Source: Poseidonibacter antarcticus (lineage in GTDB: Bacteria > Campylobacterota > Campylobacteria > Campylobacterales > Arcobacteraceae). Taken from it: a DNA stretch of 64,000 nt. Positions 1 through 8,331 of this stretch are shown one piece after another. Position 1 is the first letter of the stretch, and every line of letters begins with the position of its first letter. Below the pieces are notes generated by a model, which saw nothing but the letters and a program-made list of their open reading frames with translations, did not search any database and was not told the origin of the DNA. The position numbers and the translations under genes were made by a program. The DNA lies in the NCBI RefSeq assembly GCF_003667345.1, contig NZ_RCWF01000001.1, positions 186,001-250,000 of the forward strand, written 5' to 3'.

Positions 1-125
1 TCAATTAACTTTTCAAGTAAAAAATGAACTCTTTGTATACCTTCTTCTTCAATAACTGCCTCTAAAGCCTCAATCCATTCTTGAGTCTCTAACGGGTTAA
101 TATCTTCTAAATTTAACGATGACAT
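1..125 (-). CDS. aceE: Pyruvate dehydrogenase E1 component, N-terminus (partial)
   Basis: Only the first 41 codons lie in the window; the gene runs off the left edge. The product starts MSSLNLEDINPLETQEW and continues with an acidic helix and HFLLEKLI. This matches the N-terminus of homodimeric (AceE-type) pyruvate dehydrogenase E1, which decarboxylates pyruvate with thiamine diphosphate and passes the acetyl group to lipoyl-E2. The ATG at 123-125 is preceded by AAAGGAGA at 129-136, a strong ribosome site. It is divergent from the lipoyl-attachment genes at 307-1928, which fits because the E2 partner of this enzyme needs lipoate. The call rests on a short segment, so the family is likely but its full architecture is not visible. 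Confidence 0.82.
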   Translation of the reverse strand, partial: MSSLNLEDINPLETQEWIEALEAVIEEEGIQRVHFLLEKLI

Positions 126-306
126 AAATCTCCTTTGAAAAATAATACTTAATTCTTAAAATTATATTAATTATTAATATTAGTTTTTTATTATAATTGA
201 ATCTAAATTATAATAAACTTACACGTTTACTAAAATTCATAATTTTTTTAAACTCTTCTTAAATAGAAGTATTATAAAAATATATAAATTAAACTTAAGG
301 CCTGAA

Positions 307-1020
307 ATGATTTTTAACAATAAATTTAGATTTATTATATCTCAAAATCTTGATGCAAAAGCTAACTCTAGTATAGATTCTGCATTATTTAAAGCTTTTA
401 AAAAAGATAGTTTACCAGTTTTACGGCTATATTCGTGGCAAGATAGCGTTACTTTTGGGCTTTCTCAAAATCCAAGTGATTATGTAACACTATTAGAAGA
501 GTATAAAAATAATTTTGCAAAAAGAATAACAGGAGGTGGAGTATTGTTTCATGGACATGATATTTCATATTCCTTAATAATTCCAACTAGTTATATACAA
601 AACAAGGGAGTAAAAGAAACTTATGAGTTAATTTGTTCTTTTATTCTTGAATTTTATTCTAGTTTTGGTTTAAAAGCCAATTTTGCAAAAGATATAGAAG
701 AGATAATTTTAAGCAAAAATGCATTTTGCCAAGTGGGATTTGAAGCTTATGATATTATAATCAATGGAAAAAAGATTGGTGGAAATGCACAAAAGAGATC
801 AAAAAATGTGATTTTCCAACATGGTTCAATTCCTTTAAAAACTATTGAAAAAAACGAAAGATACGGCTCATCTTTGGAAGATTTCTCTATTAATATAGAT
901 TTTAATCAAGCTAAAGAAGCTTTACAAAAAGCATTTATTAAAACATTTAATGCACAGTTAATAGATTCTAAATTAGATGAAAATGAACAAAAAATATATA
1001 ATGAATTATACGAAGGATAA
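307..1020 (+). CDS. Lipoate-protein ligase / octanoyltransferase (LipM-like)
   Basis: A 237-residue member of the biotin/lipoate A/B ligase fold. Residues 74-78 (TGGGV) with HG at 82-83 form the lipoate-binding loop, and GGNAQKR (158-164) followed by QHGS (171-174) is the second family signature. Cys141 lies just before the GKKIGGNAQ loop, where LipM octanoyltransferases carry their catalytic cysteine; E. coli-type LplA lacks it. I therefore favour transfer of octanoate from ACP to lipoyl domains over ATP-dependent lipoate ligation, but no assay can be read from sequence. lipA follows after 5 bases and aceE is divergent, so the pair likely lipoylates pyruvate dehydrogenase and related complexes. 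TTAAGG at 295-300 serves the ATG. Confidence 0.85.
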   Translation: MIFNNKFRFIISQNLDAKANSSIDSALFKAFKKDSLPVLRLYSWQDSVTFGLSQNPSDYVTLLEEYKNNFAKRITGGGVLFHGHDISYSLIIPTSYIQNKGVKETYELICSFILEFYSSFGLKANFAKDIEEIILSKNAFCQVGFEAYDIIINGKKIGGNAQKRSKNVIFQHGSIPLKTIEKNERYGSSLEDFSINIDFNQAKEALQKAFIKTFNAQLIDSKLDENEQKIYNELYEG

Positions 1021-1025
1021 ATATT

Positions 1026-1928
1026 ATGACAAAAGAAATGACAAGTAACTTTACAACAAGAGAAGTAAAATATAAAAAACCAGAATGGTTAAGAAAAAAA
1101 TTAACACCACATACTCAAATAGAAATGGAAAATCTTTTAAAAGATGTTGGAGGACTTCATACAATATGTCAAGAAGCCAAATGTCCAAATATTAGTGAAT
1201 GTTTTGCAAATAAAAATGCAACTTTTTTAATCTTAGGGGCTATTTGTACAAGAAGATGTACATATTGTAATGTTAAAACAGGATTACCAAGTGGCGTTGA
1301 TGAAACAGAGATTCAAAAAGTTACAACTTCAGTTTTAAGACTTGGTCTTAAATTTGTAGTAATTACAAGCCCTGCTAGAGATGATTTAAAAGATGGTGGA
1401 GCTGAGCAGTTTTATAAAGTTACAAGAGATATTTTAGAAAAAGCACCTGGTACAAAAGTAGAGATTTTGATTCCTGATTTTAAAGGAAAAGAAGATAGTC
1501 TAAAAAGAGTCATTGAGTCAGGTGCAGTAATCATCGGACACAATGTCGAAACAGTTCCTAGTTTGTATAGAATAAGAAGAAATGCAAATTATGAAAGATC
1601 ATTAGAAGTTTTAAGAAAACTTAAAGAACTTGGTGGCGATAAAATAAAAACAAAAACAGCTTTAATGGTAGGACTTGGGGAAACTGAAGAAGAAATGATT
1701 CAAGTATTCAAGGATTTATTAGCAGTTGGTTGTAAATTTTTAAGTATCGGTCAATATTTAGCTCCTACAGGTGAGTATGAAAAAGTAATAGAATATGTAA
1801 AACCTGAACAGTTTAAAAGATATGAAGAATTAGCTTTGGAATTAGGTTTTGATTTTGTAAAAGCAAGCCCATACGCTAGAAGTTCATATATGGCACACGA
1901 ATATATACAAGAAGATTCAAAAATCTAG
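1026..1928 (+). CDS. lipA: Lipoyl synthase
   Basis: A 300-residue radical-SAM enzyme that inserts two sulfurs at C6 and C8 of protein-bound octanoate. It carries both cluster motifs of LipA: the auxiliary-cluster cysteines in CQEAKCPNISEC (CX4CX5C, near residues 48-59) and the radical-SAM CTRRCTYC (CX3CX2C, near 74-81). The C-terminal RSSY, which supplies the serine ligand of the auxiliary cluster, is present as ARSSYMA. Length is normal. The start has AAGGAT overlapping the stop of the preceding LipM-like gene, so the two are translationally close and probably co-transcribed. Confidence 0.97.
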   Translation: MTKEMTSNFTTREVKYKKPEWLRKKLTPHTQIEMENLLKDVGGLHTICQEAKCPNISECFANKNATFLILGAICTRRCTYCNVKTGLPSGVDETEIQKVTTSVLRLGLKFVVITSPARDDLKDGGAEQFYKVTRDILEKAPGTKVEILIPDFKGKEDSLKRVIESGAVIIGHNVETVPSLYRIRRNANYERSLEVLRKLKELGGDKIKTKTALMVGLGETEEEMIQVFKDLLAVGCKFLSIGQYLAPTGEYEKVIEYVKPEQFKRYEELALELGFDFVKASPYARSSYMAHEYIQEDSKI

Positions 1929-1942
1929 GATAAAAAATAAAT

Positions 1943-2686
1943 ATGAAAAAAATAATTAAAGTTATACTTATGATAACGATGTTATCACAACTTAGTTTTC
2001 TAAGTATAAACGCATTTGCATCAGAGCTAAAAACTGTACAAGATAAAATAAAAATTGATATAGTATCTGATGTAGTTTGCCCTTGGTGTGCTATTGGGTA
2101 CACACGATTAACACAAGCTATTAGTGAATTAAAACTAGAAGATAAAGTTGAAATTGCATGGCATCCTTTTGAGCTTAACCCTGATATGCCAAGAGTTGGG
2201 AAAAATGCGGATGAATATCTAAAAAATAAATATGGATTAAGTGAAGATAAACTACAAGAAACTAGAAACAATGTTACTAAACTTGGAAAAGAATCTGGAT
2301 TTAAATTTGATTATTTTAAAGAAATGAGAAAATTAAATACATTTGATTCTCATATATTACTAAGTTATGCGAAACAATTTGGTAAACAAACTGAATTAGA
2401 AATGCGTTTACAAGCTGCATATTTTGGTGAAAGAAAAGATATAAGTAATCGTGATGTTTTATATGCTGAATTAAAAGCAGTCGGTTTAAATGCTGATGAA
2501 GCAATGAAAAGATTAGATAATAAAGAAGCAATTAAACAAATCGAAGATGAAGAGAAATTTTGGCGAGACCAAGGAGTTTATGCTATTCCTACTATAATAT
2601 TTGATAATGAAATTGCACGAGTTGGTGCTAATAAAGTTGAAACATATAAACAAATATTAACAGAATTGATTAATAAAAGAAAATAA
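1943..2686 (+). CDS. Periplasmic DsbA-family (FrnE-like) thiol oxidoreductase
   Basis: A 247-residue thioredoxin-fold protein with a clear Sec signal peptide (basic KK, hydrophobic stretch, cleavage likely after AFA at residues 25-27) and a CPWC active site at Cys46/Cys49. The region after it (HPFELNPDMP, then IPTIIFDNE with the cis-proline) is typical of the FrnE / 2-hydroxychromene-2-carboxylate isomerase-like branch of DsbA proteins. Those are usually cytoplasmic, so the export signal is a point of note. It follows lipA by 14 bases with AGGA before the ATG and may be the last gene of that operon. The substrate is unknown. Confidence 0.85.
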   Translation: MKKIIKVILMITMLSQLSFLSINAFASELKTVQDKIKIDIVSDVVCPWCAIGYTRLTQAISELKLEDKVEIAWHPFELNPDMPRVGKNADEYLKNKYGLSEDKLQETRNNVTKLGKESGFKFDYFKEMRKLNTFDSHILLSYAKQFGKQTELEMRLQAAYFGERKDISNRDVLYAELKAVGLNADEAMKRLDNKEAIKQIEDEEKFWRDQGVYAIPTIIFDNEIARVGANKVETYKQILTELINKRK

Positions 2687-2700
2687 AAAACCATTAGGTT

Positions 2701-2732
2701 AAGTGTCCTATTTATAGGCACTTGCCTTTTTT
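2701..2732 (+). terminator. Rho-independent terminator after the lipA-dsbA-like operon
   Basis: AAGTGTCCTAT (2701-2711) pairs with ATAGGCACTT (2714-2723) with one bulged T, followed by a T run ending near 2732. It lies 15 bases after the stop at 2686. Confidence 0.75.
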
Positions 2733-2787
2733 AAAACTTAAATATGTTAGAATTCATTTTAAATAAATATATTTCAAGGTGTCTTTT

Positions 2788-3180
2788 GTGTCTATTTTTA
2801 CTTTACAAGGTTTAGCTGGCGGTTTTCTAGATGAGGATTTAGAACATTTTAACAAATTTTTTGATGATTGGTGTATCCAATTTGATAGTTATGAAGATGC
2901 TAAAGATATAGTTCAAACTCTTGAAAATGAAGAAGCCATAGATATTGTTGAAATAACACCATTGAGTTATCCAAAATATTTTTTCCCCTCTTTAAAAGGT
3001 ACTATTTACACTACACGACAAATTGAAGATAAAATCATTTGTGTTGTAGAACCATATATGGGTTCTAGTTTTAAACTTGCAATATGCGATCTTAAAACAA
3101 AAGATGTAAGACTAACAAAAACTAACTATAAAAGTATTCCAAGTATTGAAGGTGCTTTTGCTAGTTTTGGTATAAAATAA
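2788..3180 (+). CDS. Hypothetical protein, 130 aa
   Basis: I do not recognise a family. The open frame allows a GTG at 2779, but that codon overlaps the AAGG ribosome site (2776-2779); the in-frame GTG at 2788 has 8-base spacing and is the better start. The protein is soluble and acidic, with no signal or membrane segment. Its first half is rich in Asp/Glu and aromatic residues, the second has several short predicted beta-strands. The next gene starts directly after its stop, so the two are probably translated together and may work together. Confidence 0.7.
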   Translation: MSIFTLQGLAGGFLDEDLEHFNKFFDDWCIQFDSYEDAKDIVQTLENEEAIDIVEITPLSYPKYFFPSLKGTIYTTRQIEDKIICVVEPYMGSSFKLAICDLKTKDVRLTKTNYKSIPSIEGAFASFGIK

Positions 3181-3819
3181 ATGAATTTGGATAAATTAAA
3201 AGATTTAGAATCAGAGTTTTTGGCAATGTATCCAGAAGGTTTTAAAGACGAAACATTTTTCCCAAAAATACAAAAATTTAATCCCCAAAAACTAGAAGAT
3301 TTTGCAAAGAATCAACTAAAAAAAGAAAACTTCTCAAATCCAAATTTACTAATAGAAGGATTTTTTAAAACAGTTCAAAAATCTGTTATGGTTTCATTAT
3401 TTGATAAATTAAAATTAAAAGATGCAATCGCTTCATTGAACTCTTATGAAAAAGATATGCTTAGTATTGAGATATATGAGCTTTTATATGGAAATAAGAA
3501 AGATGGTTTTGAAGGTTTAGTAGAATTTTTAGCTCAATACAACTTGGCAAAATGGACTATTATAAGTGTAGCACCCTACTGTATAAATAGACATAGTGAA
3601 TACTTTATCAAACCAACTACTACAAAAATGGTAATCAAATATTTTGAACTTCAAGATTTAGTGTATAAGCCAAAACCTAGTTTTGAGTTTTACAAAAAAT
3701 ATACAAAAGCTTTGGATGAAATGAAATCAAACTTAGATGATTCACTTACCTTTGATAATGTAGCCTTTACTAGCTTTTTGAAAATAGCTATTGAGTCTGA
3801 TAAGAGTGATATTTCTTAA
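3181..3819 (+). CDS. Hypothetical protein, 212 aa
   Basis: Starts at the base following the upstream stop (TAA then ATG), a sign of translational coupling. The product is a soluble, mostly alpha-helical, lysine-rich protein without recognised motifs, signal peptide or membrane segment. Its C-terminus overlaps the convergent ATPase gene by 4 bases. The function is unknown. Confidence 0.75.
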   Translation: MNLDKLKDLESEFLAMYPEGFKDETFFPKIQKFNPQKLEDFAKNQLKKENFSNPNLLIEGFFKTVQKSVMVSLFDKLKLKDAIASLNSYEKDMLSIEIYELLYGNKKDGFEGLVEFLAQYNLAKWTIISVAPYCINRHSEYFIKPTTTKMVIKYFELQDLVYKPKPSFEFYKKYTKALDEMKSNLDDSLTFDNVAFTSFLKIAIESDKSDIS

Positions 3820-4889
3820 AAATCACCCATTAACTTGTCACTATCACTAAAATAATCTGTCAAATATTGATCTTTGATTTCTAATAAAATCTCTTTATCT
3901 TTAATAGCATCTTCATTTGATGTGATAATAGTTTGAATACCAATTCTATCTAATTGATGAATCGCCGCATAAATACCATTTTCATAAGTATTTTTATCTC
4001 CATGGAAAGGACTATCAAAAGCTACAAATTTGATAAGTTTTTTTTGTGCATAAATTTCAGCTAATGCAGAGGCAAAGATAAAAGATAAAAGCTTTTGTTG
4101 TGTAGCATCATTTAATTCTTCATTATTTCCCACATTTATAGAAAACTCTATATCATTTGAAGTATTTAAATCAATTAAAAAAGTTACCTCTTTTTCTAAT
4201 ACTATTCTTCCATATTTAGAAAATATATTTTTAAATCTATCTATAAAATAGCTGTTGATTAATTTTTTATTCTCTTCAATAACTTTTTGTAAATCACTTT
4301 GTGCAGTTTTTAAAACTGTGGGTTCAATATCTTCTTTTTTGATTAGTTCATCTAGTTCATATTTTTTTCGCAACTTTCGTCCATCAATACCTAAAAATTT
4401 TGATATAAGTGTTTTGTATTCTATTTCATGTGAAGCTTTATTTTTATTTAATATAAATACATTACTTTGATTGTTCTCATCCCTTAAAAAATATGTTATA
4501 TATGTTCTAAATTTGTTTATTGAATAATTAGCTTTATTTTCAAAAAAAGATTTGGCTACACCTATACTGCCTTTTTTATTAAAATCTTTTTCATCCAAAA
4601 GCATTGATTTTTGTTTTGTGATTTTTAATTCGATATTTTTACCACCAACAATAGGTCGTTTAATCGTAATATATCTATTTGAAGCAATTTGAAGTTCAAT
4701 ATAAAAGATATAATCTTTAAAGTGTTCATTGCCTAAAAAGTGTTTATCACCTAATAAACAAAAGTCTATTAGGTTAAAAAGACTAGTTTTCCCAACACCA
4801 TTGTTTGATGAGAGGATAAAATTTATACCTTTATCAAATTCTATGGTTTTAAAATTATCATTGTTTGCATATAATTTTGATATTTTCAT
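3816..4889 (-). CDS. SMC/ABC-type ATPase, DUF2326-like, with short coiled coil
   Basis: A 357-residue protein with an N-terminal P-loop, NNGVGKTSL (29-37), followed by IDFCLLG, and a C-terminal Walker-B-like AFDSPFHGD with a downstream helix ending TIITSNED. This split ATPase head joined by a middle helical section is the Rad50/SMC/RecN plan, but the middle is only about 100 residues. The spacing and the LIDFCLLG and DSPFHG blocks resemble DUF2326 proteins, which occur in ABC three-component defence-like systems. The first glycine of the P-loop is replaced by serine. No partner gene lies on the same strand nearby, so it looks like an orphan. AAGGAT precedes the ATG. Confidence 0.65.
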   Translation of the reverse strand: MKISKLYANNDNFKTIEFDKGINFILSSNNGVGKTSLFNLIDFCLLGDKHFLGNEHFKDYIFYIELQIASNRYITIKRPIVGGKNIELKITKQKSMLLDEKDFNKKGSIGVAKSFFENKANYSINKFRTYITYFLRDENNQSNVFILNKNKASHEIEYKTLISKFLGIDGRKLRKKYELDELIKKEDIEPTVLKTAQSDLQKVIEENKKLINSYFIDRFKNIFSKYGRIVLEKEVTFLIDLNTSNDIEFSINVGNNEELNDATQQKLLSFIFASALAEIYAQKKLIKFVAFDSPFHGDKNTYENGIYAAIHQLDRIGIQTIITSNEDAIKDKEILLEIKDQYLTDYFSDSDKLMGDF

Positions 4890-4911
4890 TTATAATCCTT
4901 GTTTTTATTAA

Positions 4912-6081
4912 TCATTTATTAGAATTTATTACTTCTGTCATATTTTTTATATTCTTTTTAAAATATGGATTCCATGTAAGTCTAGCGAAATACTTGCCCT
5001 CTTCTTGTAATCCCCAAGCAGAATACCAAAGTTCGTCATTTTGGCTATTGTAAATCTTGTCTTGACCATTTCTGAACATTTTATATTCACTATTTTTTCC
5101 ATAAAAGAAATTATCTTTTTTAAATAACACACTTAAATGAGAAAAGTTTGCAATCTTTTGATTAGGAATATAAGAAGGTAAATAAGTGATTCTGCTATCT
5201 TTAAAACCATTTTCTTTTCCAAACCAAACTAGTTGGCTTTTGGGATTTTTAAAATTTTTTGTAAAAATAGACACTATATCTTTTGATGTTATAACACTAT
5301 CATCTTCACTAATAGTTATAAATACTGGTTTTGAAAAACTTTTTTTTTCAAAGCCCTCTTCAACTCTTTTTAGAGTTTGATAATACAAATTTGAAGCATT
5401 CATAGATAAGGATTCATATCGTAAAATATTTTGACTATTGTCATTTTGAAATAACCACGTTTTGAAAAAAGACCCAATTCCTGAAAAAGGTAATAAGGTT
5501 CTTTCATCTGATGCAAAACCAGGAGAAAAAAGTAACAAGCCTGATATTTCTTCTTCATTTTCAAAAGCGTATGAAGTTACAAGATTAGCTCCTGTAGAAA
5601 ATCCACCTAGCCATAATTCATCTACTTCTTTTTCTAATAGTTTTATATGATGATTTACAAGATTTTCCCATTGTTCAAACTCAACGTTTATTAAATCAGC
5701 GGGTTTACTACCATGTCCTGTTAATAACACAGTTCTTACTAAAAATCCTTGTGAAACTAACTCTTGTGCTAAATCCTGAAAATAACCAGGAGAATCACCA
5801 AGTCCATGAACTAACAAAATTCCTTTTGATGCTTTTTGATTAATTGGTTTTTACTCAAATGGTGAATTTAGAAAAAGTTCCAATTCGTGATTTTTTGTTA
5901 AAAAAGCACGATTGTTTTCTAGCCATTTTTTATTTTCATCTATATATTTTGAAAAATCTTCTTGATTAAAGGAAGGAAGTGTTTTTGAAGGAATATATAA
6001 AGGGTTTTCATTTGTAGCGAAACAAAAGTTGAAGATTAGTATTAATAATAGGAAAAGTTTAGTCAATTTTTGTCTTTTCAT
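4912..6081 (-). pseudogene. Secreted alpha/beta hydrolase interrupted by an in-frame stop
   Basis: Two open stretches in the same frame make one protein. The first (6081-5851) is 76 codons with a signal peptide (KLFLLLILIFNFCFA) and ends at TAA (5853-5851). Reading through gives KPINQKASKG and then LLVHGLGDSPGYF, the oxyanion-loop strand of an alpha/beta hydrolase, with the nucleophile elbow GFSTG further on and a normal C-terminus ending at 4912. The downstream part alone would need the TTG at 5817, in the middle of the first core strand, and would have no export signal. I infer a nonsense mutation in a lipase/esterase-like gene of about 389 residues; a sequencing error or stop read-through remain possible. 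Its ATG abuts the TAA of the GNAT gene, so it was the second gene of that operon. Confidence 0.75.
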
Positions 6082-6567
6082 TTAGAATATTAACAACATA
6101 TCATTCCATTGAGCACCACCATGACTTGATTCTGATATACCTTGATGAATAAATCCGAAGCCTTGGTAGAACTTAACAAGGTAATCTTTACAAGTAAGTA
6201 CCATCCCTTTATGTTTGCGATTTTTACTAAACTCAATAAAATATTTAATAAGTGCCGATGCATAACCTTGATTTTGGTATTTAGGATCAACTGCCAATCC
6301 AAATACTGTTTGGTATTCACCTTTGGGGCAATGCAGTTTACTATCTGAATACAATGCATCAGGAAGTTCTGGTGCATTGTTAATACAGCCATTTATATGA
6401 CCTACAACAATATCATCAATTTCTAGTACAAAAAAACACTCAGGAAAAACTGAAAATCGTTTTTGAAATGATTCTAATGACGCAGCTTCAGACGCAGAAA
6501 AACAAATTTTTTCTATTTCTGCCATACGACTAATGTCTTCTTTTATAGCTTGGCGTATTTTGTACAT
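6082..6567 (-). CDS. GNAT family N-acetyltransferase
   Basis: A 161-residue GNAT-fold protein. The acetyl-CoA motif is visible as LAVDPKYQNQGYASALIKYF (V-P-x-Y-x-x-x-G-x-A/G-x-x-L), followed by a strand and YQGFGF, as in arylalkylamine N-acetyltransferase-like members. The substrate cannot be inferred. AAGGAATTTAA precedes the ATG. The hydrolase gene begins immediately after its stop, so they form a two-gene transcript. Confidence 0.87.
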   Translation of the reverse strand: MYKIRQAIKEDISRMAEIEKICFSASEAASLESFQKRFSVFPECFFVLEIDDIVVGHINGCINNAPELPDALYSDSKLHCPKGEYQTVFGLAVDPKYQNQGYASALIKYFIEFSKNRKHKGMVLTCKDYLVKFYQGFGFIHQGISESSHGGAQWNDMLLIF

Positions 6568-6682
6568 TTAAATTCCTTTTTATAATTACGGTATTTTAGC
6601 TTTTTTAGACTTACAAATATTCTTTTTCATACTAGTTTTGGTATTATTCTTATTATAATTAGTTAGTAAAAAGGATAAAAAA

Positions 6683-7150
6683 GTGAAAGTAAATATTCCA
6701 GGAAGAGAAGAGATAGAAATTCAAAACATTGTATTTGATTATAATGGTACGATTGCAATTGACGGTAAACTAATTGAGGGTATTAAAAAAAGTATAAATG
6801 AACTTTCAAACTCTTTTAAATTTTATGTAATTACTGCTGATACTTATGGAAGTGTTGAAAAAGAACTTGTAGATACAAAATGTGAGATTATAAAAATATC
6901 AAAGACATCACAAGATGTTAGTAAGTTAGATTTTATTAAAAGTTTGGGCTCTTCTACTACTTTAAGTGTGGGGAATGGACGAAATGATAAGTTAATGTTA
7001 AAAGAGTCTATTTTGGGTATTGCTATTTTGCAAGATGAGGGTTTATGTACTGAGACATTGTTGAATTCTGATATTTTTGTAAAATCGATTTTTGATGTAT
7101 TCTCTTTTTTGAAAGATGAAAATAGATTAATAGCTACATTAAGGAATTAA
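6683..7150 (+). CDS. HAD-superfamily phosphatase, soluble P-type-ATPase-like
   Basis: A 155-residue HAD protein. Motif I is DYNGT (19-23), with the nucleophile Asp19 followed by Asn in place of the usual second Asp, as in P-type ATPases (DKTGT) and their small soluble relatives. Motif II threonine is in VITAD, a conserved lysine follows, and motif III/IV is GNGRND. There is no cap domain. It starts with GTG at 6683, with AAGGA at 6671-6675. Substrate unknown; it is monocistronic. Confidence 0.82.
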   Translation: MKVNIPGREEIEIQNIVFDYNGTIAIDGKLIEGIKKSINELSNSFKFYVITADTYGSVEKELVDTKCEIIKISKTSQDVSKLDFIKSLGSSTTLSVGNGRNDKLMLKESILGIAILQDEGLCTETLLNSDIFVKSIFDVFSFLKDENRLIATLRN

Positions 7151-7151
7151 T

Positions 7152-7322
7152 CTAAATTATATTTGATATTTGACTTATTCCTTTTACCTTAGTAATATTA
7201 TCAATAGATAAAAGTAATTCATCCCTATCACCCTCTTGTATTACTTGAGTTAGATATTCTGCTATGATTTCTTTATCATCTAAGTATTGTGAAATGTCAA
7301 AATCTGTTAAATTATTTTTCAT
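7152..7322 (-). CDS. Truncated addiction-module antidote protein (HigA-like), 56 aa
   Basis: An ORF too short for many gene callers: ATG at 7322-7320, stop TAG at 7154-7152, with AAGGAT before the start. The product begins MKNNLTDFDISQYLDDKEII and continues AEYL, then KVKGISQISN. This matches the start of the 'probable addiction module antidote' antitoxins, which normally continue for about 40 more residues through the rest of an XRE-type helix-turn-helix. Here it stops within the HTH. No toxin gene is adjacent. I infer a 3'-truncated solitary antitoxin remnant beside the attC-like element. Confidence 0.6.
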   Translation of the reverse strand: MKNNLTDFDISQYLDDKEIIAEYLTQVIQEGDRDELLLSIDNITKVKGISQISNII

Positions 7323-7334
7323 TTATAATCCTTT

Positions 7335-7463
7335 GCTAACGACCGAACTGAAGGACAAGTGATTTCAACCTCTTCGCTAACTTCTTTTTCTTAGCACTAA
7401 ATGATAGTTAGTAAATGAGAAAAAATCCGCTTATCACTTGTTCATTTCCTGTGTTTTGTTATA
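7335..7463 (-). repeat. Imperfect palindrome resembling an integron attC site
   Basis: A ~129-bp nested inverted repeat between the antitoxin remnant and the HEPN-like gene. The outer ends carry CTAAC (7336-7340) and GTTATAG (7458-7464 region). The inner arms ACAAGTGAT (7355-7363) and ATCACTTGT (7433-7441) are perfect complements. A third pair, CTAACT (7376-7381) with AGTTAG (7406-7411), sits near the apex. Read on the minus strand it starts TATAACAAA and ends CGTTAGC, much like Vibrio attC repeats. The size fits attC, but the core sites are imperfect and no integrase is in the window. Confidence 0.45.
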
Positions 7464-7478
7464 GATTTTTTACTATGA

Positions 7479-8300
7479 CTATATAATTTCTTTTATTTTG
7501 ATATATTGACTAGGTTGTTCTGGTGAAACTTTATTTATCAATAATTTGATTATATCTAATAAATTTTCTTCATCTTGCCCAGCAACTATCATTGTTCTAA
7601 GTAAATAACAATATATTGTTTCATTTCCATTTAAGATATATTTTGATTCTCTATGAAATCTATCTTTTGATGGTATATTTCCTGATACCAATTGAAATGA
7701 TATAATATTATTTTGATTATAATCTGTATCAATCATAATTCCTTTATTATTGTTTTTTGTATCGGAGATTAAAATTGTATAACTACTAAGTCTTTTTGCA
7801 GTTATATTATTTATCAATAGTTCAGCTACTTCAATAGCTTTTATTACTTCACTTCTTTTTGGTAATGCATAGTCATGTTCAATCTTATTCCTTAACAATC
7901 TAACTTCTGATATTAAAATTGATGGAGCTAAACCAAGGGCAGTAAATAATTTCAACTGATTTGGCTGAATTTCTTTATCTTCATCAGAAAGAATATTATT
8001 ACAAAAATCAATTATATCTGTTGATAGTTCTTTATCAATATTAAAATGTAAACCTATTAATGTACTTTCAATTAAACAGTCAATACATCTTTTTGCATTT
8101 GATAAAGCATTTATTAATCCTCTAGCATCTTTATTTTTCAAATCTTGTCTTGCAAATTTTAAATATTCTTGTGGACTAAGTGGGAAATCATGAAGTTCAA
8201 AATTTGTAATATCAAGTGTTTCAATTGTTAATCTTGTATAATCAAGGTTAATACTTCTAAATAATTCAATTGGACAAGATACTATATTTTCAGTTTGCAT
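7479..8300 (-). CDS. Hypothetical protein with HEPN-like motif
   Basis: The open frame reaches 8360, but the ATG at 8300 has AAGGAATATAAA in front of it, while the earlier one lies inside a dispersed repeat; I use 8300 (273 residues). The protein is soluble and helical in its first two thirds. LRNKIEHDYALP contains R-x4-H, the signature of HEPN nucleases, in the right context (helix, then HDY). The C-terminal third is beta-rich and not recognised. HEPN proteins are often toxins or phage-defence RNases, so that is a guess from one motif. Its neighbours are repeats and a truncated antitoxin, in a region of accessory DNA. Confidence 0.6.
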   Translation of the reverse strand: MQTENIVSCPIELFRSINLDYTRLTIETLDITNFELHDFPLSPQEYLKFARQDLKNKDARGLINALSNAKRCIDCLIESTLIGLHFNIDKELSTDIIDFCNNILSDEDKEIQPNQLKLFTALGLAPSILISEVRLLRNKIEHDYALPKRSEVIKAIEVAELLINNITAKRLSSYTILISDTKNNNKGIMIDTDYNQNNIISFQLVSGNIPSKDRFHRESKYILNGNETIYCYLLRTMIVAGQDEENLLDIIKLLINKVSPEQPSQYIKIKEII

Positions 8301-8331
8301 TTTATATTCCTTGTATCTATAACTATTTATT

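Noticed and set aside
1876-2271. Minus-strand ORF of 131 codons opposite lipA and the DsbA-like gene
   Set aside because: It mirrors two well-supported plus-strand genes and its composition is that of a shadow frame.
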